From: a bacterium
GTDB lineage: Bacteria > Arandabacterota > Arandabacteria > Arandabacterales > Arandabacteraceae
DNA: 46,091 nt
Assembly: GCA_025774845.1 (NCBI GenBank)
Contig: JALGZP010000010.1
Span: 1 to 46,091, forward strand
Reading direction: 5' to 3'
Numbering within the stretch: the stretch's first letter is position 1; every line of letters starts with the position of its first letter. Below are positions 34,317 to 43,900 of this stretch, one piece after another. Below the pieces are notes generated by a model, which saw only the letters and a list, made by a program, of their open reading frames with translations, made no database searches and was not told the origin of the DNA. The translations under genes and the position numbers were made by a program.

Positions 34317-37300
34317 TCATCGTATTAGGACCAGTACAATTGTGTCTCTGGTGCTGAAACCGGGCTCGGACGGAGCAGTAGCCTCTACAACGGCCAGATA
34401 GGCCCCGTTTGCGACAGCATCACCCGCCATGTCGCTGCCGTCCCATCTCAGCTGGAAGTGAGAATCCGGTCCCTTGACGGCCCCTGTCCAGATCTCCCTT
34501 CCCGACACCGTGTATATCGTCGCGATGACCTCTACCTCAATACTGTTATCGTTTTCGTATTCCCAGATAATATAGCAGTCGTCGTGTGCAGGATTGGGGT
34601 ACGCATAGACCGTGTTGGCCGCACCGCTCACCGGTGACCCGACGTATATGTTGTAGTCTTCAGTCGTCAGGTTGTTGAGATTGTCAAAGGCGGAGACACT
34701 CAACTTGTGCTCCCCGACTGCAAGCGGAGGAACAATGAACGCGGCCTCCGACTCCGTGAAATCACCACCCACAGCGTGAACACTCTCCGCGAGGTTCACC
34801 CTCTCAACATCATCATATGCTATCGACACTGAGGGAATAAACTCCGACTTACCCTTTATCGCCACACCGCTTTCATCCGAAAGCCTGATGTCCACCCGTG
34901 ACCCTACGGCGAGTGTATCAAAAGGTGCGACGGCTTCACCGTCAAAGATGAGCTCGATACCGGGACCGTCATCATCCTCCGAGACACCCTCACCACTTAT
35001 CATCAGGCTGTCAAGTATGCCCGAAGCGGAAGTAATCCCGTCCGTGGCAAAACATCTCACCGCGGCCGCTCCGCCCTGGCGGGCACTGGCCGCCATGAAG
35101 AACCTGGAATCAAATGCGCCGCCTTGAACATCCGACCTGCCCCTGAATATTTCAAGACCGGGAAGATCGTAATCTATAAAGAGCAGAGGGTTGCAGCTCT
35201 GGTATCCGCTTGTGTCCTCAGCCTCACGGACACATATATCCGCACGGACACCGGACCATGCCACGATGCCGTCCAGGTCATGAATACTCGCCTGGAAATC
35301 GTAGGCATTCTTTCTCAAGAGCGTATCAGGCACCGCGGTCTCAAAAACGACATCAAGGAGCGGTGTAGCCAGTTCCTGCAAAGGATCGCCGAAGAGCGCA
35401 TAGATCTCGTTGTTCATCCAGAAGCTCCTCCGGTCCGATGTGGTCGCCATCGTCAACAACTTCCCCAGGGCCACCGCGTCTGCGATCGGAACAGTGGGGT
35501 CCTTATCTCCGGAGGGAAACATCTGTTGGATGACATTCAGATTGAGCAGCTGGTTGGGCCTCGGGAACGCCAGGTGTGTAGACGCAAGCGATCCGATGGT
35601 GCCGCCTCCGGCGCGCCGGAGCAGGTTCTCTGCGACTGATGAGGACTGAGGCTCGTCAAACTTGCTGACATTACAGCTTGCCGCAATCAGGAAAGTCTCC
35701 CGCCTGCCCGTCTCTACGAGATCGACGGAAGCGGGGTTAAAGACCTCTTCCTGGGTCCACCTGAACTGATCCCCGTGACCCACGAAATTCGTGATCAGAG
35801 CACCCCGATTCAGATGTTTAAGAAAGTCGGCCCTTGCTCCCGGTTTGAGTTCACCGGTATCCATAGGGTATTCGGTCAAGTAGATCTTTATGTGGTCAAA
35901 CACACGCGGGAAGCCCTCGTCGCTCAGCTGCTCAACATTCCTGATATGGGGACTACCCTGCTCACAACCTGTGGCTACGTGGTCATCATCGGCGACGAGG
36001 ATCACCCTGTTCTGCCACGGCCCGCACTCAGGATTCGAAGCATAACTGATCTGCTTTGAAACCAGGAGCTCCGCCTCCTCCGGGGACGCGGCAGGAAGGC
36101 GCGAGATCCCGACCGTCGGATAGTCGGCAATGCTGTCCTCCCGGACCGGCGCCAGGTAGGCGAACCAGTCATCGGTGTTGTACGGGTTTCCAAACGGCGG
36201 CAGATACCTGCGTTCATAGGACGGTACATAATTCGGATAAGGGGCATCCTGTATGTAACTCTTATAGTCCCAGCTGGCATCTCCAAGAAGCAGTACCCAA
36301 GCCAGCGAACCGTGTTCATACCTCCACCTTAAGAAATCTCTAATCGCGGTCACGTCGGGAACACCCCAGCCAAACTCATCGAAGATCTGCCCGGTCGTCA
36401 CCACTTCACCATCATGGAAATCAGAGATGGTTGTCGCTGCATCAAGCAGGTCTTCGTGTGTCACCACACAGTAGGGCGCACCAGGGGCATTGCGGATGTC
36501 GGCGATCTCGGCCTGACTGATATCCACGGCCTTCCGGAGCGCACCCGGTGAGACGACCGCGTAGCGCCGCGGTACCCCCTTGCGGGTGGTATCACGCACC
36601 GTGAAGGTGTTTGTGGCAAAGCCCTCACCGGTCGTGTTCTCCGCACCCAGGAGCTCCTTTACGCTGAACTGGTCGGTCACATCGAAGACATACACTGAAG
36701 GTGAAATGAATCCGTCGATATTGAATTCCACAGTGTCTGTGGTATCCGGGGCGGGAAAGAAGACCTCGTCTCCCACGGCGGTAAACTTCCTCCAGTAGTA
36801 AAACTCCAGCCATGCCACATAGAGCTGGTCGCAGACACTTTCCTCTTCATAAGGCGGTAGTAGGTCCGAGGGCGTTTCCATTCTCAGCAGTTGCGTCGGA
36901 GTAGCCGTAAGACGGGTTGTTTCTGCACTGATATCCACGACTCTGCGGGTCGACGAGGAGGTGCGCCAGGTCGTGTCCACTATCGCCGGCCGGCCGTTGA
37001 GTTCAACGATCAGTCTATAGAAAGAGTTTATACACGCATCGCCGGTTTCGAGTGAGTACCAGTCGGCTATACGTATTTTGACGCCCGCCTTCCTGTCGGT
37101 ATCCGGGAAGGGTGTATCAATCTGGAAGAAAGTAGGGCTGTCGACTCTCAGACGCCGCCAGTACCAGCCGTCATCCGCACGGACACCGAAGTTGACGAAC
37201 ACGTCCTGTTCCATGTGCACGCGTTCGTAAAACGACTCCGGCTCATAGGGAGAACAACCGTCACATTCGGGCATCAGGACAGTTTCCATCCGGCCCGGCT

Positions 37301-38345
37301 CTTCGCTGAAGGTCCCACCCCAGGTCAACCAGTAACAGTTGGAGGTCGCAACGAAGCTCTCGTAGTAGACGTCATTCGCCCTGTCCTTATCGTAGAGATC
37401 GGCCCAGTCACTCAAACCCAGGCCGTAGAAGAGAATGCTGTCGCCACTACCGAAACTCCCGTCACCACCATCAGCGATCTTAACGGGAACGGATCTCATC
37501 CAGATGGGATTCGTCTCGGCGAGGCTCTCAATAAGCGGAAGCCCGCCCCCGCCGTATAGCCGAAGCGTACTCGGATCGATGCCTCCGATACCGGCTCCGA
37601 TGTCGGTGAGGTCCCGGCCGGTCACGCAGTAGACCCCGGTCGATTCCACCAGGATCTTTATCCACATCGAGTTTGGAGCATCGGTAAAGTAATCACCCTG
37701 CCGGAGCCCTGGTTCAGGCCTCCGTCGCCACATCCTGCCCTGCTCGTAGTTGAGGAGACCTGCACGATAGGCGGCTTCGTGTCTGTCGTCACGGGATGCC
37801 ACGGCCGGCCGCGCGTACCTCGGCGGGGCCCGCTCGTCACCGAAATCGATGGCCACCCTGAGACGTGTGTAGATTTTCATAGCGCCGGACTGCCTGTCAT
37901 ACACAAGAGGGGCGATCCTGAGCGCGACTATGCGCTGGTCCCTGAAATAGCCGTCAGCCGTGATCTCGGCCGCCCGGCCGGGTATATCCGCGATCTCGTC
38001 ACCCAGTCTGTCTTTCAAGGACGAGATGGCATAATTCTCTATACTATAAGAGTTTACATCGCTTATATGATACGTTACATTAGCGTCGACGGGAACCGCT
38101 ATGAGGTATGCCCTTGCGGGGGCCGAAAAGCCCGCGCTGTCACCGCACACGGAGATAAATCCGGGGATCTCAACACCCGACCACTGTCCCTCATCACCAA
38201 AGACCTCCTCGATACGGCTGATTTCAAACAGGAGCTCAAGGTGTGAATCGCCGGCACTCACCACCTCCGGTGAGCTCCAGAGCCGGCCAACCGGGATCGC
38301 CACGAGGAGCAGCAACCCTATCCCGTACACAAGCCTGGTTCTCAA
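34317..38345 (-). CDS. porU: C25 (gingipain-type) peptidase, PorU-like sortase
   Basis: The 1342-residue protein has a signal peptide, a gingipain-like N-terminal beta region, a peptidase C25 domain (about 625-1010) and a C-terminal sorting-like domain beginning Y-A-Y-P-N-P-A near residue 1245. The catalytic pair is visible: His857 in N-F-V-G-H-G-D and Cys891 in A-A-S-C-N-V-S. In T9SS, PorU cleaves the sorting domain of cargo and attaches it to surface polysaccharide. Position next to porV, and length, favour PorU over a secreted gingipain, although the family split cannot be proved by eye. The TTG start at 38345 follows GGAGG by six bases and overlaps the previous stop codon by four bases. 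Confidence 0.85.
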   Translation of the reverse strand: MRTRLVYGIGLLLLVAIPVGRLWSSPEVVSAGDSHLELLFEISRIEEVFGDEGQWSGVEIPGFISVCGDSAGFSAPARAYLIAVPVDANVTYHISDVNSYSIENYAISSLKDRLGDEIADIPGRAAEITADGYFRDQRIVALRIAPLVYDRQSGAMKIYTRLRVAIDFGDERAPPRYARPAVASRDDRHEAAYRAGLLNYEQGRMWRRRPEPGLRQGDYFTDAPNSMWIKILVESTGVYCVTGRDLTDIGAGIGGIDPSTLRLYGGGGLPLIESLAETNPIWMRSVPVKIADGGDGSFGSGDSILFYGLGLSDWADLYDKDRANDVYYESFVATSNCYWLTWGGTFSEEPGRMETVLMPECDGCSPYEPESFYERVHMEQDVFVNFGVRADDGWYWRRLRVDSPTFFQIDTPFPDTDRKAGVKIRIADWYSLETGDACINSFYRLIVELNGRPAIVDTTWRTSSSTRRVVDISAETTRLTATPTQLLRMETPSDLLPPYEEESVCDQLYVAWLEFYYWRKFTAVGDEVFFPAPDTTDTVEFNIDGFISPSVYVFDVTDQFSVKELLGAENTTGEGFATNTFTVRDTTRKGVPRRYAVVSPGALRKAVDISQAEIADIRNAPGAPYCVVTHEDLLDAATTISDFHDGEVVTTGQIFDEFGWGVPDVTAIRDFLRWRYEHGSLAWVLLLGDASWDYKSYIQDAPYPNYVPSYERRYLPPFGNPYNTDDWFAYLAPVREDSIADYPTVGISRLPAASPEEAELLVSKQISYASNPECGPWQNRVILVADDDHVATGCEQGSPHIRNVEQLSDEGFPRVFDHIKIYLTEYPMDTGELKPGARADFLKHLNRGALITNFVGHGDQFRWTQEEVFNPASVDLVETGRRETFLIAASCNVSKFDEPQSSSVAENLLRRAGGGTIGSLASTHLAFPRPNQLLNLNVIQQMFPSGDKDPTVPIADAVALGKLLTMATTSDRRSFWMNNEIYALFGDPLQELATPLLDVVFETAVPDTLLRKNAYDFQASIHDLDGIVAWSGVRADICVREAEDTSGYQSCNPLLFIDYDLPGLEIFRGRSDVQGGAFDSRFFMAASARQGGAAAVRCFATDGITSASGILDSLMISGEGVSEDDDGPGIELIFDGEAVAPFDTLAVGSRVDIRLSDESGVAIKGKSEFIPSVSIAYDDVERVNLAESVHAVGGDFTESEAAFIVPPLAVGEHKLSVSAFDNLNNLTTEDYNIYVGSPVSGAANTVYAYPNPAHDDCYIIWEYENDNSIEVEVIATIYTVSGREIWTGAVKGPDSHFQLRWDGSDMAGDAVANGAYLAVVEATAPSEPGFSTRDTIVLVLIR

Positions 38346-38764
38346 TTCCGTCCTCCGGCTACCAGTACCGCAACCACCACCAACGCCACGGAAAACGCCG
38401 ACATGACGATCTCCCCTGCGCGACCCTGGCCTCCCAACGCCCTGCCGTGCTTTATCAGTCCTGAGTGAGTGGGAAAGATCTTGCTCCGCTCAGGGATGAT
38501 ACCCAGTTTCCAGAGCAGGTTCTCGAAATCCGGGAGGACGGCTCCGAGGGCTCCCAGGAAAACAGGCGAGAAGCCCGAAACCACCAGGACTCCCCCCAAC
38601 AACGCAAGCGTCATTACAGCATCCACGCGAAAATCCTCGAAATCGATATGAGGAACCGCGTCAAGAGGGATGTGAGCCACGAAACCCACGGCAAATGCGG
38701 ACAGACGACTGTCTAAGAAGCTGCCGATCAGTGCCCCGGCAGCAACATGCACGACTGAACACAT
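38342..38764 (-). CDS. Small multispanning membrane protein of unknown function
   Basis: This 140-residue protein has three to four hydrophobic segments, with H-V-A-A-G-A-L-I-G-S at the start and F-V-A-H-I-P-L-D-A-V-P-H near residue 30. The early histidines and aspartate in the membrane (A-H-I-P-L-D) recall YdjM/LexA-binding-type inner-membrane metal-dependent hydrolases, but this link is weak. It begins two bases after the trm112-like stop codon and overlaps porU by four bases. GGAG is present before the ATG. A function in the secretion operon is possible but not shown. Confidence 0.7.
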   Translation of the reverse strand: MCSVVHVAAGALIGSFLDSRLSAFAVGFVAHIPLDAVPHIDFEDFRVDAVMTLALLGGVLVVSGFSPVFLGALGAVLPDFENLLWKLGIIPERSKIFPTHSGLIKHGRALGGQGRAGEIVMSAFSVALVVVAVLVAGGRN

Positions 38765-38766
38765 TG

Positions 38767-38937
38767 CTACTCCACCCTCTCCGCCTCCTGTTCCAGCATA
38801 ACGGGTATGTCATCCTTGACAGGATATGCCAGCTTGCAGCTCCCGCATACCAGCCTTGACTTATCCCGGTCGTATTCAAGCCCGCCCTTGCACTTGGGAC
38901 ACACGAGAATCCGGAGAATCTTCTCATCTAGAGCCAT
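38767..38937 (-). CDS. Trm112-family zinc-ribbon protein
   Basis: The 56-residue protein has the Trm112/YcaR layout: I-L-V-C-P-K-C at residues about 10-16, a second C-G-S-C pair near 32-35, and [12 protein letters not shown] near the end. Such proteins partner methyltransferases or other enzymes; the partner is not in the window. I chose the ATG at 38937; the upstream frame has no good start. Its Shine-Dalgarno sequence GGGGG overlaps the right arm of a hairpin (38947-38967), so translation could be folded shut. It heads the porU-porV operon. Confidence 0.88.
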   Translation of the reverse strand: MALDEKILRILVCPKCKGGLEYDRDKSRLVCGSCKLAYPVKDDIPVMLEQEAERVE

Positions 38938-38946
38938 AGAATTCCC

Positions 38947-38967
38947 CCCGGGTGAAAAAAACCCGGG
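38947..38967 (-). promoter_or_regulatory. Hairpin covering the trm112 ribosome site
   Basis: Two seven-base arms (CCCGGGT and ACCCGGG) enclose a seven-base loop. The stem includes part of the G-rich Shine-Dalgarno sequence of the trm112-like gene. It shares sequence with the right arm of the terminator just upstream, so only one of the two can form. Confidence 0.6.
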
Positions 38968-38984
38968 CATAGAAACACGCCCGG
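38955..38984 (-). terminator. Rho-independent terminator in the trm112 leader
   Basis: On the minus strand six G/C pairs (CCGGGC and GCCCGG) enclose a ten-base loop, and seven T residues follow after one G. It lies between accA and the trm112-like gene. It could end accA transcripts, but it also sits downstream of a promoter that should serve trm112, so it may be a regulated attenuator. Confidence 0.82.
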
Positions 38985-39033
38985 CTGGATACCCCAATTA
39001 GCCAACTCTCCCCTCCATTATGCGGGGAGCCGG
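38981..39033 (-). promoter_or_regulatory. Alternative leader pairings (antiterminator-like)
   Basis: Minus-strand CTCCCC (39029-39024) can pair with GGGGAG (39013-39008). Alternatively CCGGCT (39033-39028) can pair with AGCCGG (38986-38981), joined by a CCCC-GGGG pairing across a five-base bulge. The second form would hold the left arm of the terminator at 38955-38984 and so release it. These folds exclude each other. No known riboswitch was recognised. Confidence 0.45.
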
Positions 39034-39043
39034 AACCACTTTG

Positions 39044-39072
39044 AATCTAACAGAATACCGTGCTTTGGTCAA
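39044..39072 (-). promoter_or_regulatory. Sigma-70-type promoter for the trm112-porU-porV operon
   Basis: On the minus strand TTGACC (39072-39067) and TAGATT (39049-39044) are separated by exactly 17 bases. It starts nine bases after the accA stop codon. Transcription should begin near 39037, leaving a leader of about 100 bases before the trm112-like ATG. The leader contains the terminator and hairpins listed above. Confidence 0.72.
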
Positions 39073-39080
39073 GCCCATAA

Positions 39081-40034
39081 TCACTCCGTAAACATGCCCA
39101 TCCCTGAGTATTTATCCAGCCTCCTGTCGAGCAGTTCCGTCACCGGTGTCCCGGTCAGGATCTCAAGATTCTCCGAAATGCACCTCTTGAGCGCATCGGC
39201 GGCCACACGGGGGTCACGATGAGCACCCCCCACCGGCTCGGGGACCATCCCGTCGACAACTCCCAACTGAAGAAGATCAGGCGCAGTCAAACGAAGTGCC
39301 TCGGCTGCCTGCTGAGCCTTACCCCTGTCCCCCCAGAGTATGGCGGCACATCCCTCCGGGGAGATCACCGAGTATATGGCATATTCCATCATCAGTACTA
39401 TGTCGCCCACTCCGATCCCCAGTGCCCCTCCACTACCACCCTCACCTATTATGATGACAAGAATCGGTACAGGTAACCTCGCCATCTCGAGAAGGTTCCT
39501 GGCTATGGCTTCGGCCTGCCCTCTCTCTTCCGCACCGATACCGGGAAAGGCGCCGGGTGTATCGACAAGGGTCAGGATCGGCTTCCCGAACTTCGCGGCC
39601 ATTTTCATAAGTCTCAGGGCCTTCCGGTAACCCTCGGGGTGCGGCATACCGAAGTTCCTCACCAGGTTCTCCTTTGTGTCGCGCCCCTTCTGCTGCCCGA
39701 TTATGACCACCTTGTGCCCGTCGATGACCGCAAGCCCGCCGACCACGGCCTTGTCCTCGCCGTAGAGCCTGTCACCATGGAGTTCGACAAAGTCAGAGGT
39801 GATCATGTTGATATAGTCATTGCAGTAAGGCCGCAGCGGGTGCCTGGCCAGCTGGACGCGTTCCCACCGGGTGAGCTTTTCATAGGTCTCGCGCCGCTTC
39901 TTGTCCGCGATCCGCTCGAGCTTGGCGACCTGTTCGGCTATCTCCGGGTGCCCTGCGTCGGCCAGGGACTTAAGATCCCTGATCTGCTGCTCCAGCTCCA
40001 GAAGCGGCTTTTCGAAATCAAGCCAGGATTCCAT
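39081..40034 (-). CDS. accA: Acetyl-CoA carboxylase carboxyltransferase subunit alpha
   Basis: The 317-residue subunit works with AccD to move the carboxyl group from biotin to acetyl-CoA, the first step of fatty acid synthesis. Length and motifs fit AccA: W-E-R-V-Q-L-A-R-H-P near residue 60, G-D-R-L-Y-G-E-D, the Q-K-G-R-D-T loop, and V-D-T-P-G-A-F-P-G-I-G with G-E-G-G-S-G-G-A-L-G in the crotonase-like core. I chose the ATG at 40034 because AGGGAT lies about eight bases upstream; the ATG at 40043 is too close to it. accD is not in this window. Confidence 0.97.
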   Translation of the reverse strand: MESWLDFEKPLLELEQQIRDLKSLADAGHPEIAEQVAKLERIADKKRRETYEKLTRWERVQLARHPLRPYCNDYINMITSDFVELHGDRLYGEDKAVVGGLAVIDGHKVVIIGQQKGRDTKENLVRNFGMPHPEGYRKALRLMKMAAKFGKPILTLVDTPGAFPGIGAEERGQAEAIARNLLEMARLPVPILVIIIGEGGSGGALGIGVGDIVLMMEYAIYSVISPEGCAAILWGDRGKAQQAAEALRLTAPDLLQLGVVDGMVPEPVGGAHRDPRVAADALKRCISENLEILTGTPVTELLDRRLDKYSGMGMFTE

Positions 40035-40045
40035 CCGTCCCATCC

Positions 40046-40867
40046 CTACAAGAACCCATAGTACACAATGCTCAGGCCCCTGTTCCACTTCCGCATGTCC
40101 TCAACACCGTCTTGCGACAGCCCATCCTTTGCGGAAACGTCCCTGACCTCGAGCGAAAGTGCGAAGCTCTCGTTTACATGCCAGACTATGGAAGCATTAA
40201 GAAAACCGCGATCCTCAACGATCTCCCAATTGCCCTCGTTATCATTGGTTGCCACGTCGTATTCGGCCCGCATGTCAATGAAGCCGCCGAATGACTTGAT
40301 CAGACCCACGAAGACCGTGATGTCATTGTCGGCTGTGTTTTCAAGCGAGTAGCTTAAGCCCCCGTGAAGTGAAAGCGCTCCCAGCAGCTCCCAGTTCTTG
40401 CTGGCAACGGCGAAGACCCCCCTCGACTTCACGAGATACCGCTCCTCGCCATACTTGGCCTTATCATCCAGGAATTCCCCGTAACCCTGAGAGTCAAACC
40501 CTATCGCAATCGCCGGGGAGAGATATGACTCCTCAACCAGCCTTGCCTTGAGGTGTACCGCGGGTTCGGGATTCATGACGGGATCGTCGCGTCCGATCAC
40601 ATTGTAGCCGCCGTAGGATATGCCGAAACTGAAATAGCGGGCAAATCCAACGCTCAGGCTGAGGAGCAGGCCGCCATCCGCATAGATGTCGGTCTCGATA
40701 CGAAACCCGCTTCTCGGGAGAAGCCCTGCCGTGGGGAAGTCAACGATCCTGACAGGCTGTGACTGGAGCCCTACAGGCGCGGGATTCCCGGTCTCCGGTT
40801 GAGCATGGAGCACATTTGACGCGGCAAGAACAAGCATGACGGCGAGAATGATCACCTTGCGGTCCAC
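40046..40867 (-). CDS. YjbH-like outer-membrane protein
   Basis: I prefer the GTG at 40867 (273 residues): AAGGAGG lies six bases upstream. The product then has a signal peptide ending L-H-A-Q, followed by a barrel-like pattern. The segments D-F-P-T-A-G-L-L-P-R-S-G-F and I-A-I-G-F-D-S-Q-G recall YjbH/GfcD proteins, which take part in exopolysaccharide export. The signal peptide favours envelope location. It is placed between dnaE and accA, two genes that are neighbours in many bacteria. It is near-coupled to accA (11 bases). Confidence 0.68.
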   Translation of the reverse strand: MDRKVIILAVMLVLAASNVLHAQPETGNPAPVGLQSQPVRIVDFPTAGLLPRSGFRIETDIYADGGLLLSLSVGFARYFSFGISYGGYNVIGRDDPVMNPEPAVHLKARLVEESYLSPAIAIGFDSQGYGEFLDDKAKYGEERYLVKSRGVFAVASKNWELLGALSLHGGLSYSLENTADNDITVFVGLIKSFGGFIDMRAEYDVATNDNEGNWEIVEDRGFLNASIVWHVNESFALSLEVRDVSAKDGLSQDGVEDMRKWNRGLSIVYYGFL

Positions 40868-40932
40868 TTCGATCCTCCTTGGCTTCATGAACAAGCCACA
40901 GGCTACCAGAATCCGGTAACCCCGTCAACAGC

Positions 40933-43900
40933 CTATCGGAACCTCCTGCCGCGGCGTGGCTTAGGGATCAGCCTGACATTGGTCACACCCTCTATACCGT
41001 CGAGTGCTGTGATCAGGTCTGAGGTTGGCTTGACACGTGCCTTCGGCATCTGCAGCACGACATCGCCTACCTGCTCGCTCAGCACCACGAGTGAGACCGG
41101 CGCGGAACCCGGATTGGACTCAAGCATACCTTTGAGGATCTCAAGGGCGCTCTCGGTGATCTTCTTGCCCTCGACGTCGATCTCCAATTTGCCCGTAAGT
41201 GCCTCGATCGACGATTCCAGATCGACGAAGTCATTGACACGTATCTTGGGCTGGTCTTCGTTCCGGTAGGAGACGGCACCGAATACGATCACCATAAGCC
41301 CCTCTATGAGACTCTCACCGGCCGCCTTCAGCGTATCAGCGAAGAACACCGACTCTATCTGACCGGTCAGGTCCTCAAGCGAGACAAAACCTATCTTCTT
41401 CCCGTCTCTGGACAGGTGAATCCTCTTCCCACTGATTACTCCCGCGACGACCACCTGTTTGCCGTCCTTCATCCGCTTCGCCTCGGCGATCGAGGTCGTT
41501 GTGAAGGCGTCGATTTCACGTCTGTGTCTTGATAGCGGATGCCCGGAGGAATAGAAACCCAGGACATCCCGCTCGTGACCGAGTTTCTCCATCAGTGACC
41601 ACTCGTCGGCGTAAGGCAATTGCCTTGAAATTCCGTTTTGCTCTCCCTGGGTCTCGAGTACCTTAAGGAGCGAGGTCTGCCCGGTGTTCCGATCCCGCTG
41701 GAGTTTCTGACCCACGGCCATCGCGGCTTCCACACCCGCGAGTAGCTGAGCCCTGTGGCCCGCCATGGAATCAAGCGCACCCGCGAATATCAGGCTTTCA
41801 AGCACGCGCTTGTTCACACTCTTAAGATCCGTCCTGTCGCAGAGTTCGAATATGGTCGTGAAGGGCCCGCCATCCTCCCTCGCTTTGACGATGATATCGA
41901 TTGCCGATCGGCCGACATTCTTGACCGCAGCAAGCCCGAAACGTATGCCCTCGGGAGTCACGGTGAAGTCGGCCTCACTCTGGTTTATGTCGGGTGGCAG
42001 TACGCGTATGCCGAGGTGTCTGCACTCGTCAAGCAGGATCACTATCCTGTCGGTGTTACCCATCTCGCTTGACAGACAGGCCGCCATGAACTCCGTCGGA
42101 TACTTGACCTTGAGATAAGCGGTCTGATACGAGAGCAGCGCGTATGCGGCACTGTGGGATTTGTTGAAGCCATACCCCGCGAAGTAAGCTATGTTGCTAA
42201 AGATCCGCTCGGCGACCTTCTCAGAGAGCCCGTTCGCCATGGCACCCTTCACAAAATTCCGGCGCTGCTGGTCCATCACCTCCGGTTCTTTCTTGCCCAT
42301 CGCTCTTCTGAGGATGTCGGCCTGGCCCTTTGTGAAGCCGGCGAGTTTGCTTGCGATCTCTATAACCTGCTCCTGGTAGAGGATCACCCCGTAGGTGTCC
42401 TTCAAAATGGGCTCGAGGAGCGGATCCTCGTAGTCTATTTTCCTCTGCCCCCGCTTTCGCTTTATGAAGAGCTCCACCATCTCGCTTCCCAGAGGACCGG
42501 GTCTGTGGAGAGCGTTTATCGCGACTATGTCCTCGAAGCGCTCAGGCCGTATACGCCTCAGGAGATCCCTCATCCCGCTGCTTTCAAGCTGGAACACACC
42601 GACGGTCTGGCCCTCGCTCAGCATCCTGTAGACGTCCTTGTCATCCAGGCCGATCTCATCCATCTTGATATCGACGTCATGCTCCTTCTTGATCATCCCA
42701 AGCGTACCGTCCATGATGCTCAATGTCGTGAGCCCCAGAAAATCCATCTTGAGAAGACCGACGCTCTCGATCGAGTTCATGTCGTACTGGGTCACGATCT
42801 CGCCCTTTGCTCCCCGGTAAAGCGGTACATAGTCGATCAGGTTACCCGGGGTGATGAGCACTCCGGCGGCATGCGTGGACGCGTGCCTCGCAAGACCTTC
42901 CAGCCGCTTGGCCATCTCTATCAGTTCCTTGAAATTCTCACTGGTCGCCGCCTGCTTGAAATCGGATACCCGGTCGAGCGCAGAGTCGATCGTGACACCC
43001 GGTTCGGCGGGCACCAACTTGGCTATTCTGTCGACGTCCGGTATGGGGACCTTGAGCACCCTGCCCACGTCCCTTATCGCTGCCCGCGCCGCCATCGTGC
43101 CGAAGGTGATTATCTGTGCGACGCTGTCCTTCCCGTACTTCTGCATGACATAGTCGATGACCTCCGGCCGGCGCTTGTCACAGAAGTCTATGTCTATGTC
43201 CGGCATGCTTATTCGCTCGGGATTCAAGAAGCGCTCAAAGAGAAGACCGAATTTCAGGGGATCGATGTCGGTTATGTTCAGGCAGTATGAAACCAGGCTC
43301 CCGGCTGCCGAGCCCCTGCCGGGACCTACCGGGATACCCATCTCCCGTGCGGCATCGACAAGATCCTTTATGATCAGGAAGTAGCTTGAGTAGTTCATCT
43401 GTTCGATAATGCGAAGCTCGTACTCAAGACGTTCCATCGCTTCCCGGTGCTCGCCCGGGTATCTACCCTCAAGACCCTGCCGTGCCAGGTGGCGGAGATA
43501 GTTGTTGGCATCGGTGAATCCCTCGGGAATCGGGAAGTTGGGGAGTCTGATCTTACCGAGTTCAAGATCAAGATTGCACTTCTCAGCGACTTCGACCGTG
43601 TTGGTCACCGCGTCGGGGAGCTCCGCGAAGAGATCTCTCATCTCGTCCGGGCTCTTGAAATAGAACTCGTCATTGGCAAACTTGAGCCGGTTGGGATCAT
43701 CGAGATCCCGCCCGGTCTGGAGACAAAGCAGGATGTCCTGGGCCCGGGCGTCCTCTTTCACGACATAATGGCAATCATTGGTTGCAACTACCGGGATACC
43801 GAGCTCGTCCTTGATCTTCAGCACACCCTTTATGATTGTGTCTTCCTCGGCAAGCCCGTGCTTCTGGACCTCGACGTAGACATTTCCTTTGCCGAAGATG

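Noticed and set aside
42154-43290. 378-codon open frame on the plus strand
   Set aside because: It lies wholly inside dnaE on the opposite strand and is a by-product of dnaE codon use; it has no ribosome site and no family motif.
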